The notes under the pieces were generated by a model. It had not been told where the DNA came from, searched no databases, and saw nothing but the letters and a program-made list of their open reading frames with translations. The translations under genes and the position numbers were made by a program. A DNA stretch of 64,000 nucleotides from Chromatiales bacterium (GTDB lineage: Bacteria > Pseudomonadota > Gammaproteobacteria > JAHELT01), in NCBI GenBank assembly GCA_024644045.1, contig JAHELT010000002.1, forward strand, positions 1 to 64,000, read 5' to 3'. Below, piece after piece: positions 25,761 through 35,325 of this stretch (position 1 is its first letter; every line of letters begins with the position of its first letter).

Positions 25761-26216
25761 ATGAGCGTTTTGCAGCTGCACTCCGAGCCTCTGCGCGAGG
25801 CCTGGCTGGACGCCTACGGGCATTTGAACGAAGCCTATTATCTGGTGCCGTTCAGCAACGCGACCTGGGCGCTGCAGGACCACTTCGGTATCGGTGTGGC
25901 CTATTTCGAGCAATCGGGCTGCGCCATCTACACTGTCGAATCGCACCTGCGTTATCTGAAGGAGGTGCGTGCACCGGCGACGTTCGACATCCAGAGCCTG
26001 ATTCTGGAAACCGATGCGGCACGCATCCGCTTCGCGCACAGGATGCTGGTGGACGGCATCGAACGGGCGACGTTCGAATGCATGGCCCTGCATTACGACA
26101 CCGCCAGCGAGTCCACCGCACCGATGCCCGAAGTGGTTCAGGCAGCCCTGCGCGCGGTACAGGTGAGTCCCATACCGGACTGGGCCGGACGCAGCATCTC
26201 GCTTCAGAAACGCTGA
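25761..26216 (+). CDS. Hot-dog-fold acyl-CoA thioesterase
   Basis: 151 aa of the 4-hydroxybenzoyl-CoA thioesterase type: WLDAYGHLNEAYYLVPFSNATW carries the catalytic Asp and helix, and GCAIYTVESHLRYLKEV and FECMALHYD are the later strands. Relatives hydrolyse acyl-CoA intermediates, including betainyl-CoA in carnitine degradation. Start at 25761 removes a five-residue overlap with the amidase. Confidence 0.82.
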   Translation: MSVLQLHSEPLREAWLDAYGHLNEAYYLVPFSNATWALQDHFGIGVAYFEQSGCAIYTVESHLRYLKEVRAPATFDIQSLILETDAARIRFAHRMLVDGIERATFECMALHYDTASESTAPMPEVVQAALRAVQVSPIPDWAGRSISLQKR

Positions 26217-26301
26217 TCACAGTCGGGGATTGGCCGCGCGACTCCCGGATCAGCGGCGCTATAATCGCTTTCACCGCGCTAGCACCTGTAGAAACGGACC
26301 C

Positions 26302-27825
26302 ATGTCGACACCACAGACACCTGTTGCGGCCCCGGCCGACACGCTGCTGAACGGCGCTGAATACCTGGCAAGCCTCGACGACGGGCGCGAAGTCTGGTTC
26401 CGCGGCGAGCGCGTCGGCAAGGTCAGCGAACACCCTGCGTTTCGTAACGCAACGCGCACGATCGCGCGGCTCTACGATGCCTTGCACGAACCCGGGTACC
26501 GCGCGCAGCTGGTCGGCACCGACCGCTCGGGCTTGTGCACGCACGCTTTTTTCAAACCGGCCTACTCGGCCGATGACCTGCGGGCCGCCCGCGATGCGAT
26601 TGCGGTGTGGCAGCGCCTGACCTATGGCTGGATGGGGCGCACGCCCGACTACAAAGCGGCGTTCATGGCGCAGCTCGCCGAGGGGCACGGCTTCTACGGC
26701 GAGTACGCTGACAACGCGCTCGCCTGGTACCGCAAGAGTGCCAGCCGCTGTCTGTACATGAACCACGTGCTCATCGACCCGCCGGTCGACCGTCACCTCG
26801 CGCGTGTGGACGTGCGCGACGTTTACGTCTCGGTCGACAGAGACGACGATCGCGGCATCTACGTGAGCGGCGCGAAAATGGTGGCCACCGGCTCGGCGTT
26901 GACTCATGCCACGTTCGTCGCCGTCAACAGCGGCACGGCGGCGCGCATGGAGGTTGGGCGCGACGAGGACATGGCGCTGGTTTTCATCACCGACATGAGC
27001 ACGCGGGGCATGAAGCTCATCTCACGCGGCTCCTACGAGCTCGACGCGCACAGCCCCTTCGACGCGCCGCTGGCGAGCCGTTTCGACGAGAACGACGCGG
27101 CGGTGGTGTTTGACAATGCGTTCGTCCCCTGGGAGAACGTGCTGGTCTACCGCGACGTCGAGCGCGCCAAGGGCTTCTACGCGGAATCGGGCTTTTTCAA
27201 CCGCTTCAATCTGCAGTCCTGCGTGCGCCTTACGATCAAGCTGGAGTTCTGTATCGGGCTGATGTTGAAAGGCGTCGAGGCAACCGGCACCGCCGACTTT
27301 CGCGGGGTGCAGTCGCAGGTCGGTGAGCTGATCGCCATGCGCGACACGCTGCAGGCGTTTGTCACTGCCATGGTGTCGGATCCGCAGCCCGGTATCGGCG
27401 ACTCGGTGGTGCCGAAGCTGCAAACGGCGGCCGCCGCGCGCCTGTACATGACCAATGCCTGGCACCGGGTGCGGGAAATTTTCGAGTGCACGCTCGCGGG
27501 TGCGCCTATCTACACGGTCTCGGGCGTGGAGGATCTGGCGCAGCCGCAGCTGCACGATACGCTGCAGCGCTACTTCCGCGGCACCGGCCTGGAAGCCCCG
27601 GCCCGGATAAAGCTTTTCAAGCTGATCTGGGATGCGATGTACAGCGAGTTCGCGGGACGCCATGCGCTCTACGAGCGCAACTACGCGGGCAATCAGGACC
27701 AGCAGCGCCTGGATGCGCTGCGCTGGTCGGAGATGCGCGGCGACACGGACGCGTTTCGTGCGCTCGTAGACGACTGCCTGGCGGATTACGATACGCACGG
27801 GTGGCGGGCGAAGCACCTGAAATAG
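26302..27825 (+). CDS. HpaB-type flavin-dependent aromatic hydroxylase
   Basis: 507 aa of the 4-hydroxyphenylacetate 3-hydroxylase oxygenase family, which uses FADH2 from a separate reductase to hydroxylate phenols. Family markers: MNHVLIDPPVDR, GIYVSGAKMVATGSALTHA, FDNAFVPWENVLVYRD, FNLQSCVRL, and the C-terminal GLEAPARIKLFKLIWD and YERNYAGN. Substrate may not be 4-hydroxyphenylacetate; no HpaC reductase is adjacent. Ends with TAG. It lies in the amidase-thioesterase-oxygenase run. Confidence 0.9.
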   Translation: MSTPQTPVAAPADTLLNGAEYLASLDDGREVWFRGERVGKVSEHPAFRNATRTIARLYDALHEPGYRAQLVGTDRSGLCTHAFFKPAYSADDLRAARDAIAVWQRLTYGWMGRTPDYKAAFMAQLAEGHGFYGEYADNALAWYRKSASRCLYMNHVLIDPPVDRHLARVDVRDVYVSVDRDDDRGIYVSGAKMVATGSALTHATFVAVNSGTAARMEVGRDEDMALVFITDMSTRGMKLISRGSYELDAHSPFDAPLASRFDENDAAVVFDNAFVPWENVLVYRDVERAKGFYAESGFFNRFNLQSCVRLTIKLEFCIGLMLKGVEATGTADFRGVQSQVGELIAMRDTLQAFVTAMVSDPQPGIGDSVVPKLQTAAAARLYMTNAWHRVREIFECTLAGAPIYTVSGVEDLAQPQLHDTLQRYFRGTGLEAPARIKLFKLIWDAMYSEFAGRHALYERNYAGNQDQQRLDALRWSEMRGDTDAFRALVDDCLADYDTHGWRAKHLK

Positions 27826-27849
27826 ACATCGCTGCGCACGACCCCGGCG

Positions 27850-28728
27850 TTAGCTGCGATTGCCCCGTCCGGCCTCGTGGTCCGCCTTGCTCAGGCGTAC
27901 GAAGTCCTCACGGTAGCCCCTGATCCGGTCGAGAGCGTGGGTGCGCTGTTCGGCGGTGAGCAGGCCATCGACTTTGAGCAGAAAAGCGAATGCCGATTTC
28001 CAGAAGCGGTCCCGGTTGGCCAGCATGGCCGAGGGCAGCCCCCCGCTGTCGCTGAGCCACCAGTCGCGCAGTCGCGCCTCGACCTGATCGGGCTTCGGGT
28101 CCGCCGACATCAGTTCGATGAACCGCCGGTGCTGATACTCGCGGCGTTCGAGCCAGCCTGCGTAGGTGTCCGGAAACGCGGTCACGAGCTCGCGAATCGC
28201 TTCGCGCTGCGCGGCGTCGAAATCGCCGAACCAGTCCTCGAGATTGTCCAGGGTCTTCTCGAAGCGCAGCTCGGCCTGCTCCTCGGGCGGAAGCTGCAGG
28301 CGCTCGCGATCTTCCTCCATGCGCTCGCGATGGGTCCGCTCGAACTCCTCGAGCTGCGCACGGTTCACGCTCAGCAGAAACTCGGTGCTCGCCGGAATCG
28401 CCGCCTCGATCAGGCGCGCGCGGGCGCTGCGCAGGGAGGCGGAAAAGCGCTCTATTTCGGCCTGCGTCAGCCCGTCGGCGAACGCGTCCTCCAGGCTTCG
28501 CAGCAGCTCGGCGTAGCGTGGCAGTTCCTCGCGACGATGCCAGGCGGCGAGCTCGGCAATCCGTTCCTTCAGCTGCTGCTCCTGTGCGGAGTTCAGATCG
28601 AACCGCTCGTCCACCTGCCCGCGTACCAGCCAGGGGAGGTTGTCGTAAATCAGCGCGGTGGCGGAGCAGCCCGCGAGCAGGGTGCCGGCGGTGAGCGCGA
28701 GCAGCAGCGTTCTGTAGACTCTATTCAT
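27850..28728 (-). CDS. DUF6279-family lipoprotein
   Basis: 292-aa lipoprotein (MNRVYRTLLLALTAGTLLAGC) rich in helix and charged residues. The pattern YDNLPWLVRGQVDERFDLNS near the start and AFLLKVDGLLTAEQRTHALDRIRGYREDF near the end is the DUF6279 signature. Function unknown; proteins of this kind are periplasmic lipoproteins. Its start overlaps the stop of the di-haem peroxidase gene by 8 bp, so the two are coupled. Confidence 0.82.
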   Translation of the reverse strand: MNRVYRTLLLALTAGTLLAGCSATALIYDNLPWLVRGQVDERFDLNSAQEQQLKERIAELAAWHRREELPRYAELLRSLEDAFADGLTQAEIERFSASLRSARARLIEAAIPASTEFLLSVNRAQLEEFERTHRERMEEDRERLQLPPEEQAELRFEKTLDNLEDWFGDFDAAQREAIRELVTAFPDTYAGWLERREYQHRRFIELMSADPKPDQVEARLRDWWLSDSGGLPSAMLANRDRFWKSAFAFLLKVDGLLTAEQRTHALDRIRGYREDFVRLSKADHEAGRGNRS

Positions 28729-29866
28729 CGGTGCTAAGGCTGTGAAGAAAGGCGAGAAGATCGTCGATCTGGCCGTCGCCGAAATGCAATGGTTCGAGCG
28801 CCGGGCGGGCGCTGGCGGACAACTCCTCCAGGTCGAGCCGTGCGTAGTGATCGACCACGTCGCGCAAGGTCGCCAGCGTGCCGTCGTGCATGTAGGGGGT
28901 CGTGTCCGCCACGCCGCGCAGCGACGGCACCCGGAACTCTCCCCGATGGCGCAACTGCAGGCGCAGATCGCGGGTAGGCGCCGCATTGATGCGCGACGCC
29001 TGGTCGTTGTAGGGCCCGAGCAGGTTGTAGCGTGAGGCGAGCAAATCCTGTACTCCCTGATACCGTCCGGTGTCGGCCGCACCCGGACCGGCGATGCCGA
29101 CGTTGCCGAACTGGCCGTGGCTGAAGCGCGGTCCGGCGTGGCACACGCTGCAGCGGCCCGCGCCGATGAACACGCGCAGTCCGCGCTGCGCCGCGAGCGG
29201 GTATGCGCTCGCGAGATGCTGGTCGCCGGCCGCCAGCGCATCGCGGAACGCATCGAACGCGGTGCGTCCGCTGCGCAGCGTCTCCTGGTAGGCCGCCAGC
29301 GCCTTGCCGGCCAGCACGAACACGGCTTCGGCGTCGAGCGCGTGGAAAGACAGAGCATAGGCGCGCTCGAAAAGTTCCCGGTACCCGGCATCGCCGGCCA
29401 CCAGGTTGGCAGTATCCAGCAGGCTCGAGTTCATCTCCAGTGGCGACACGATGGGGCGCAGGCTTTGCGCCCAGAGCGAGTCGTGACCCCCGTCCCACCC
29501 GAACCAGCGCTGCAGGCTGACGTTCAGCAGGCTCGGCGTGTTGCGCCGCAGCGGCCCCGCGCCGCGGGCGGTCGCCAAGCCGTCGGTGAATCGCCGTTCC
29601 GGTTGATGGCAGCTGGCGCAGGAGCCGGCTTCGTCACGCGCCAGGCGCGCATCGAAGAACAGCTTCCTGCCGAGCGCCGCGGCCGCCGGATTGCCGGAAG
29701 CGCGGTTGCTCGAATCGGTGCGCACGGGCGGTGGCCAGGGGCCGTGGGCGAGAATCGCCGCGCGCTCGCCGGCCGTAAAATCGAGCACCGCGCCGCAGGC
29801 TGCCGGTGCGGCCGCCCCCAGCGTGCAAACCACCACGGCACTACGCAGCAGCCTGGGCGTGGCCAT
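28721..29866 (-). CDS. Di-haem cytochrome c peroxidase / MbnH-like protein
   Basis: 381 aa with a signal peptide and two haem c motifs, CASCH (about residue 83) and CSVCH (about residue 238), in the spacing of bacterial di-haem peroxidases. Conserved PSLLNVSLQRWFGWDG, SPLEMNSS, SRYNLLGPYND and MHDGTLATLRDVVDHY support the family, which includes H2O2-reducing peroxidases and the tryptophan-modifying enzymes MauG and MbnH. No obvious protein substrate gene such as MbnP is nearby. The DUF6279 lipoprotein is encoded just downstream. Confidence 0.88.
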   Translation of the reverse strand: MATPRLLRSAVVVCTLGAAAPAACGAVLDFTAGERAAILAHGPWPPPVRTDSSNRASGNPAAAALGRKLFFDARLARDEAGSCASCHQPERRFTDGLATARGAGPLRRNTPSLLNVSLQRWFGWDGGHDSLWAQSLRPIVSPLEMNSSLLDTANLVAGDAGYRELFERAYALSFHALDAEAVFVLAGKALAAYQETLRSGRTAFDAFRDALAAGDQHLASAYPLAAQRGLRVFIGAGRCSVCHAGPRFSHGQFGNVGIAGPGAADTGRYQGVQDLLASRYNLLGPYNDQASRINAAPTRDLRLQLRHRGEFRVPSLRGVADTTPYMHDGTLATLRDVVDHYARLDLEELSASARPALEPLHFGDGQIDDLLAFLHSLSTDE

Positions 29867-30084
29867 CGTTATTCGATTTGCACGACCGGTACGCGCCGTG
29901 CAGGAAACGTTCGAACCTGAAAGTCGACGCGTGAAGTCGCAGCTGATCTTCGCTCATCGCTGCTCCTGGCGGACGCAGGCGTGCGCCGGGCTGCATGATA
30001 GCAGCGAACGGACGAACCGGTTACAGGCGCGCGGTTCACACGGTGCGCTGGCAGCACGCGCGTACAGTGCACACAGGTCTTTAC

Positions 30085-30508
<424 letters not shown>

Positions 30509-30930
30509 TCGTCCGATCTGCACGCAGCGCGGCCGGCGCCCGCGCAGCCGGTTGCGCTGGAAGCGGCGTACCTGCTCGGCGCGGTCCCGCTGCAGGCTCC
30601 GCAGTCGGCGCCAGCGGCGATACTGGCGGTAGTGCAGCCAGCCCAGCGTTCCGGCCAGCAGTCCGAGGAACATCAGCCAGCCCAGCCAGCCCGCAAATTC
30701 GCAACTCGCGCTGCACATGAAACACCTCCGGTGTGCGACACTGCCGCGCCGATTCTAGCACTTCGGCGCGCACGGACCGGCCCGGCCCGGCCACTCGCTG
30801 CAACGGACGCTGTAGAAAAATCCGACACCGGTCACGCTGATTCCGGCGCGATACCGACGTTGGCTGACGCCGGCTCAACGTTGTTGGCGCAAAAACTCCG
30901 GTCAGCGGCGCAATTGCCGGGCGGAAAGGG

Positions 30931-30948
30931 CTGGCACGGTACCTGCAA
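30931..30948 (+). promoter_or_regulatory. Candidate sigma-54 promoter
   Basis: TGGCACGGTACCTGCA matches the -24/-12 consensus TGGCACG-N4-TTGCA at all but one position, with the required GG-N10-GC spacing (GG 30933, GC 30945). It points toward the small gene at 30960 and the ubiD set at 31257. No activator gene or binding site was identified. Confidence 0.45.
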
Positions 30949-30959
30949 TCCCCGGGGGC

Positions 30960-31133
30960 GTGGGCAAACTCACCGACCGGATCAACAACTACAAGCGCCG
31001 GCTTGCTGGACGCCGCCTGCGCGCCGTTGCCGACGCCCGCCTGGAACGCGCGTTGCGTGCCGGCGGGCATCGTGAGCAGGAACTGCAGAAACTCTACGAC
31101 GAGTTCTGCCGTAACAAGTCCGTCGACCTCTGA
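30960..31133 (+). CDS. Small basic hypothetical protein
   Basis: 57 codons from GTG: VGKLTDRINNYKRRLAGRRL onward, ending YDEFCRNKSVDL. Highly charged and helical, coding-like composition (GC at third positions). No family recognised and no good ribosome site; if the sigma-54 promoter upstream is real the message would begin almost at the GTG. The remaining 120 bp to ubiD contain no gene. Confidence 0.4.
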   Translation: MGKLTDRINNYKRRLAGRRLRAVADARLERALRAGGHREQELQKLYDEFCRNKSVDL

Positions 31134-31256
31134 CCGACGGCGACCACCGCGCCGGTCCGGCGCGGACGCCCGGGTCGCCTGTTCGCTTCCCTTCCGCAGC
31201 GCCGGTGCTTCGGGCAATATGACGCTTGAGCGGGTGGCGGTCGCGGGGAGACCTCT

Positions 31257-32705
31257 ATGGGCGAGAATCATCTGAGCGATCTGGGTCGCATCATCGAGGA
31301 CCTGGACGCGATGGGGCGCATCGCGCGCGTGACCTCCGAGGTCGATCTGCAGCACGACCTCGCCGGCATCGCCGCACGCCTGGAAAGCGGCCCGCGCGCT
31401 GTGCTGTTCGAAAACGTGAAGGGCCATGCGCAACCCGTGTTCACCGGTCTGTACTGGTCCCGCGAGCTGCTCGGGGCGTTGATGCGGCGCGACCCGTCGA
31501 CGCTGCCGCAGTTCGTCTCCGAATGCATCAAGCGCTGGCAGCAGAATCCGGTGCCCCCGGAGATGGTTCGCAGCGGCCCGGTGTTCGAGTACAGCGAGCC
31601 CGAGGTCGATCTCTACAAGCTGCCGATTCCGGTGCACGCGCTCAACGACGGCGGTCCGTACTTCGACGCCGGCGTGGTGATCGCGCGCGATCCGCAGACC
31701 GGCGTGCGCAACGCGTCCATCCAGCGCTTCATGGTGATCAACCGCAATACCCTGCACGTGAACATCGACGCCGGCCGGCACCTGGAGCTGTACCTCAACA
31801 AAGCGCGCGAGCTGCAGCAGACGCTCACCTTCTCGATCAACTGCGGCGTCGGACCGGGGTTGCATTTCGCGGCAGCCACGCCCGCGGAAGCCGCGCCGCC
31901 GGACACCGACGAGCTGGGCATCGCCAGCGAGTTCCACGAAGCGCCCCTGCGACTGGCGGAAGGCCGCCGCCTGCCCGTGCACCTGGCGCCCGACGCGATG
32001 TACGCGCTGGAGTGTGAAATCATCCCGGACGAGATGGGCGAGGAGGGTCCCTTCGCCGAGGTCACCGGGTACTATGCGCGACGCGCGCCCCGCCCGGTGG
32101 TGCACGTGCGCGCCATCCACCGCCGCGCCAGACCCGTGTTCCAGACTATTCTGTCGGGCGTGGAGGTGTGGAACTCGGTCGGCCTGCTGGGCGAGGCCAA
32201 CGTGCTGGCGACGCTGCAGCGGCAGATCCCGGGCGTGCAGGACGTGTATTTCACCCACGGCGGTTGCGGGTTCTACCACGCAGTCGTGCAGCTGGCGCAA
32301 AAGCGAGCCGGTTGGTCCAAGCAGGCCATCATGGCGACGTTCGCGGCTTTCCCGCCGCTCAAGCTGGTCACAGTGGTCGACGACGACGTGGACATCCGCA
32401 ACGCGAGCGACGTCGAGTGGGCCATGGCCACGCGCTTGAACCCGAGCGAGGGTGTGCTGGTCATCGACAAGGTGTTCGGCCACGGGTTGAATCCGGGCTT
32501 CCCGGATTATCTCGGCAGCAAGGTGGGGTTCGACTGCTGCCGGCCGTACCCGTACAGCGACCAGTACGAGCGCGCCGCCTACAAGCCCATGTCCCTGGAT
32601 GCCATCGCCGTAAGTCTGCCGGAGGTGCGGGCGCCCGGCTCGCAGGCGGCCGGCGACGACGGGTACGCGCAGCCGGCAACAGCCAGCGGCGGCGCCGCGA
32701 TGTGA
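31257..32705 (+). CDS. UbiD-family prenylated-FMN decarboxylase
   Basis: 482 aa. UbiD-type enzymes reversibly decarboxylate aromatic or unsaturated acids using prenylated FMN made by UbiX. Motifs: NASIQRFMVINRN (prFMN/metal-binding segment), GVGPGLHFAAATP-like ligand region, EEGPFAEVTGYYARR with the catalytic Glu pair and Arg, and DVYFTHGGCGFYHAVV. GGGGAG precedes the ATG by 8 bases. Followed with a GTGA overlap by a B12-binding protein and then a ProC-like reductase, not by ubiquinone genes, so a role in catabolism of an acid is more likely than in ubiquinone synthesis. No ubiX is present in the window. Confidence 0.9.
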   Translation: MGENHLSDLGRIIEDLDAMGRIARVTSEVDLQHDLAGIAARLESGPRAVLFENVKGHAQPVFTGLYWSRELLGALMRRDPSTLPQFVSECIKRWQQNPVPPEMVRSGPVFEYSEPEVDLYKLPIPVHALNDGGPYFDAGVVIARDPQTGVRNASIQRFMVINRNTLHVNIDAGRHLELYLNKARELQQTLTFSINCGVGPGLHFAAATPAEAAPPDTDELGIASEFHEAPLRLAEGRRLPVHLAPDAMYALECEIIPDEMGEEGPFAEVTGYYARRAPRPVVHVRAIHRRARPVFQTILSGVEVWNSVGLLGEANVLATLQRQIPGVQDVYFTHGGCGFYHAVVQLAQKRAGWSKQAIMATFAAFPPLKLVTVVDDDVDIRNASDVEWAMATRLNPSEGVLVIDKVFGHGLNPGFPDYLGSKVGFDCCRPYPYSDQYERAAYKPMSLDAIAVSLPEVRAPGSQAAGDDGYAQPATASGGAAM

Positions 32706-34513
32706 CTGCGCCGGGCCCGTCAGCGTCCTGCCTGCCCGTGCCGCTGACCCGCGGCGGGTTGCTCGCAGGCGCCGGGCTGCCGCCGGGCGGCGAATGCCTG
32801 GCCGAAGGGCAGGCGCTGGCGCGCGACTGGACGGTGGGAAGCTGTGCGTTCCTGCGAGAGTACGGGGTAGCCAGCGAGGCCGAGTACAAACGCCGGCAGG
32901 TCCAGCGGCGGCATACCATGCTGCATGCCCAGCTGGGGTTGCGCGATGCGCAGCTCACGCGGGCGGCCTGGTCGCAGGTCTACGAACGGTGCGCCGCGCG
33001 CGGCGTGCGGGTAGACAGGTACGGCATCTGCCTGGACTGGTCCATGGGCTATCCGCGCGACGCGCGCGCGCGCTACCCGCACGGCACCGGCGTGCTGCTG
33101 AACGCCGAGGAGGACTTCACGGGGCTGACGGATGCCGCGCCGGTCGCGCCGCACTTCGGCGATTTCGTGCTCGGCTTTCCCGCCGCGCTGGAGAACACCC
33201 GGGCGGCGCTCGCCGCCGGCGCGACCAGCATCGGCAACCTCGGCCAGTACTTCACCTTCCGGCTGCGCTACTGGGACGATGACGTCGCCACCACCGTGGC
33301 TACGCTGCGCGCGCTCGGGCTGATAGGCGCGCAAGACACCGAAGTACTCGTGCATTCCAATCTGGACGACGGGTTCGCCGCACAGTTCAGCGATCTTGCG
33401 TGTGCGCTGGGCGCCGCGCTGATCGAGCAATACATCGTGCAGGATCTTGCCGGCTGCCGTCTGAGCCACTGCTACGGACACCATTTCAGCGAGCCGCTGA
33501 CGCGCTGGGCGTTTCACAAGGCGCTCGCGGCCTGCAGCGCACACCCGGGCACCATGGTCTACGGCGCGACGCTGAGCTACACCGGTAATGCCAGTGAGAA
33601 CTTCGCGAGCCTGGGCGGTTACCTGCTGATCGACGTGCTCGCGCAGCTGGACGCGCCGTCCGGGCACGCCCTCAACCCCGTTCCCGTCACGGAGAACGAA
33701 CGCATTCCCGATGCGGACGAGATTGTCGCCGCGCAGTGCTACGCGGGCCGGCTGATCGAGGTTGCCGAAGATTACCGCGCGCTGATCGATGGCAAGACGG
33801 CTACGGCCATGGCGCAGCAGTTACTCTCCGGTGCACAGGTGTTCAGGCAACGCGTGCTGAACGGTCTGGCGGAGGCCGGGATCCGCACCGACGATGCCGC
33901 CGAGCTGCTGCTGGCGCTGCGCCGCATCGGCGCCCGCCGCCTCGAGGCCGAGTTCGGCCCCGGCGACCCGGATCCCCGGGCGCCGTACGGACGCCGCCCG
34001 CAGGTCCCGGCCGGCACCCTGAGCCGGCTGCAGACCCGCGCCGAGGCCGTGCTGCAGGAGATCGACGCCGAGACGAGAAGCGCGCTCGGCGCCAGCGGGC
34101 TCAGTATCCTGATCGCGAGCACCGACGTGCACGAGCACGGCAAGTGGCTGGTCGAGCGCGTGCTGCACGGGTTGCAGCTGCGCACGCTGGACGGCGGCGT
34201 GTCGGTGGATCCCGAAGTGCTTGCCGTACAGGCCGCGGAGGACGGCCCGGACCTGATCGCACTGAGTACCTACAACGGGATGGCCATGGACTATTACCTG
34301 CGCCTGCGCGAGGCGCTTGACGCGCGCGGGCTCGACATCCCGGTGGCCATGGGCGGGCGCCTGAACCAGATCCCCGAGGGTTCGAACACCAGTCTGCCGG
34401 TAGAGGTCGGCGCCGCGCTCACACGCCGCGGCGCACTCGTTTGCCGGGATGTTCGCGATGTCGTGCCGCTGCTCAGCCGGTTGGCGCGGGCCGCCGACCA
34501 GACCCATGGCTGA
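32702..34513 (+). CDS. Cobalamin-binding protein with mutase-like N-terminal region
   Basis: 603 aa, GTG start overlapping ubiD. The C-terminal 140 residues form a B12-binding Rossmann domain: LIASTDVHEHGKWLVERVL contains the base-off DxHxxG motif, LIALSTYNG the second, VAMGGRLNQIPEG the third. The N-terminal 430 residues (GICLDWSMGYPRDARARYP, GATSIGNLGQYFTFRLRYWD, HCYGHHFSEPLTRWAFHKAL, GATLSYTGNASENFASLGGY) look like a TIM-barrel partner as in B12-dependent mutases such as glutamate mutase, but the exact family is not recognised. A carbon-skeleton mutase fused to its B12 carrier is the best guess. Confidence 0.75.
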   Translation: MTAPGPSASCLPVPLTRGGLLAGAGLPPGGECLAEGQALARDWTVGSCAFLREYGVASEAEYKRRQVQRRHTMLHAQLGLRDAQLTRAAWSQVYERCAARGVRVDRYGICLDWSMGYPRDARARYPHGTGVLLNAEEDFTGLTDAAPVAPHFGDFVLGFPAALENTRAALAAGATSIGNLGQYFTFRLRYWDDDVATTVATLRALGLIGAQDTEVLVHSNLDDGFAAQFSDLACALGAALIEQYIVQDLAGCRLSHCYGHHFSEPLTRWAFHKALAACSAHPGTMVYGATLSYTGNASENFASLGGYLLIDVLAQLDAPSGHALNPVPVTENERIPDADEIVAAQCYAGRLIEVAEDYRALIDGKTATAMAQQLLSGAQVFRQRVLNGLAEAGIRTDDAAELLLALRRIGARRLEAEFGPGDPDPRAPYGRRPQVPAGTLSRLQTRAEAVLQEIDAETRSALGASGLSILIASTDVHEHGKWLVERVLHGLQLRTLDGGVSVDPEVLAVQAAEDGPDLIALSTYNGMAMDYYLRLREALDARGLDIPVAMGGRLNQIPEGSNTSLPVEVGAALTRRGALVCRDVRDVVPLLSRLARAADQTHG

Positions 34514-35288
34514 CGCACCCAATGCGGTTGGTGTGCTCGGCGTGGGGCACCTGGCGGGCTATCTGGTGCAGCGCCTCGCGCTTAACCCGGCACGCCGCGT
34601 CGTCCTGTCGCCGCGCAACGAGGAACGCGCGCAGGCGCTTGCGGCCCGGCATGCAAACGTCACGGTGGCGCGTGACAACGCCGCGCTGGTCGGCGAGGTG
34701 GACGTTGTGCTGCTGGCTACCCGGTCGCAGGCGGCGGCCGGGGCGATCGAGGGCCTGCCCTGGCATCCGGCCCACACGCTGGTGTCGCTGTGTGCCGGGG
34801 TGCCGCTGGATGCGCTCATGCTCAACGCGGGGGCCGCGACTCTGGCGAGAGCGATGCCGATCACGGCGGCGGCCATAGGCGAGAGTCCCACCTGCCTGTA
34901 TCCCGATGTCGCGGCGGCGCGCGAGGTGGTGCAGGAGTTCGGGCCCGTGCACGCGCTGGCCGACGAAGCGCAGCTCGACGTGGCCTCGGTCAGCGCTGCG
35001 TTCTACGGCTGGGTGCACAGCCTCATCCAGGAGATGGCGCTGTGGTCGGCGACCCAGGGGCTGCCTCCGGCCGCCTCGCGCGCGCTGGTGAGCCAGACGG
35101 TACGCGCCGCTGCGGGCATGGTAATCGCCCAACCTGAAAGGTCGTTGCCGGATCTGCTCGAGGAGCTGTGCACGCCCGGCGGCATCACGGAGCTGGGATT
35201 GCAGACGCTGCAGGACGTGCGCGCTTTCGAGTACTGGCAGCGGGCGAGTCAGGCGGTGCTGGATCAGATCCGCAGCGCGCGCGACTGA
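34506..35288 (+). CDS. ProC-like NAD(P)-dependent reductase
   Basis: 260 aa. Rossmann start VGVLGVGHLAGYLVQRL and the ProC layout LSPRNEERAQALAARHANV, DVVLLATRSQAAA, VSLCAGVPLDAL, LARAMPITAAAIGESP and the C-terminal helical dimer block ending ELCTPGGITELGLQTLQ. Pyrroline-5-carboxylate reductase normally has RAMPNTPA; here it is RAMPITAA, so the substrate may differ. The start overlaps the B12 protein by 8 bp, making a three-gene coupled set ubiD-B12-proC-like. Confidence 0.85.
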   Translation: MADAPNAVGVLGVGHLAGYLVQRLALNPARRVVLSPRNEERAQALAARHANVTVARDNAALVGEVDVVLLATRSQAAAGAIEGLPWHPAHTLVSLCAGVPLDALMLNAGAATLARAMPITAAAIGESPTCLYPDVAAAREVVQEFGPVHALADEAQLDVASVSAAFYGWVHSLIQEMALWSATQGLPPAASRALVSQTVRAAAGMVIAQPERSLPDLLEELCTPGGITELGLQTLQDVRAFEYWQRASQAVLDQIRSARD

Positions 35289-35325
35289 CCCCACATGAAA
35301 CAATGGACTCGACCGGGAGAGTCCG

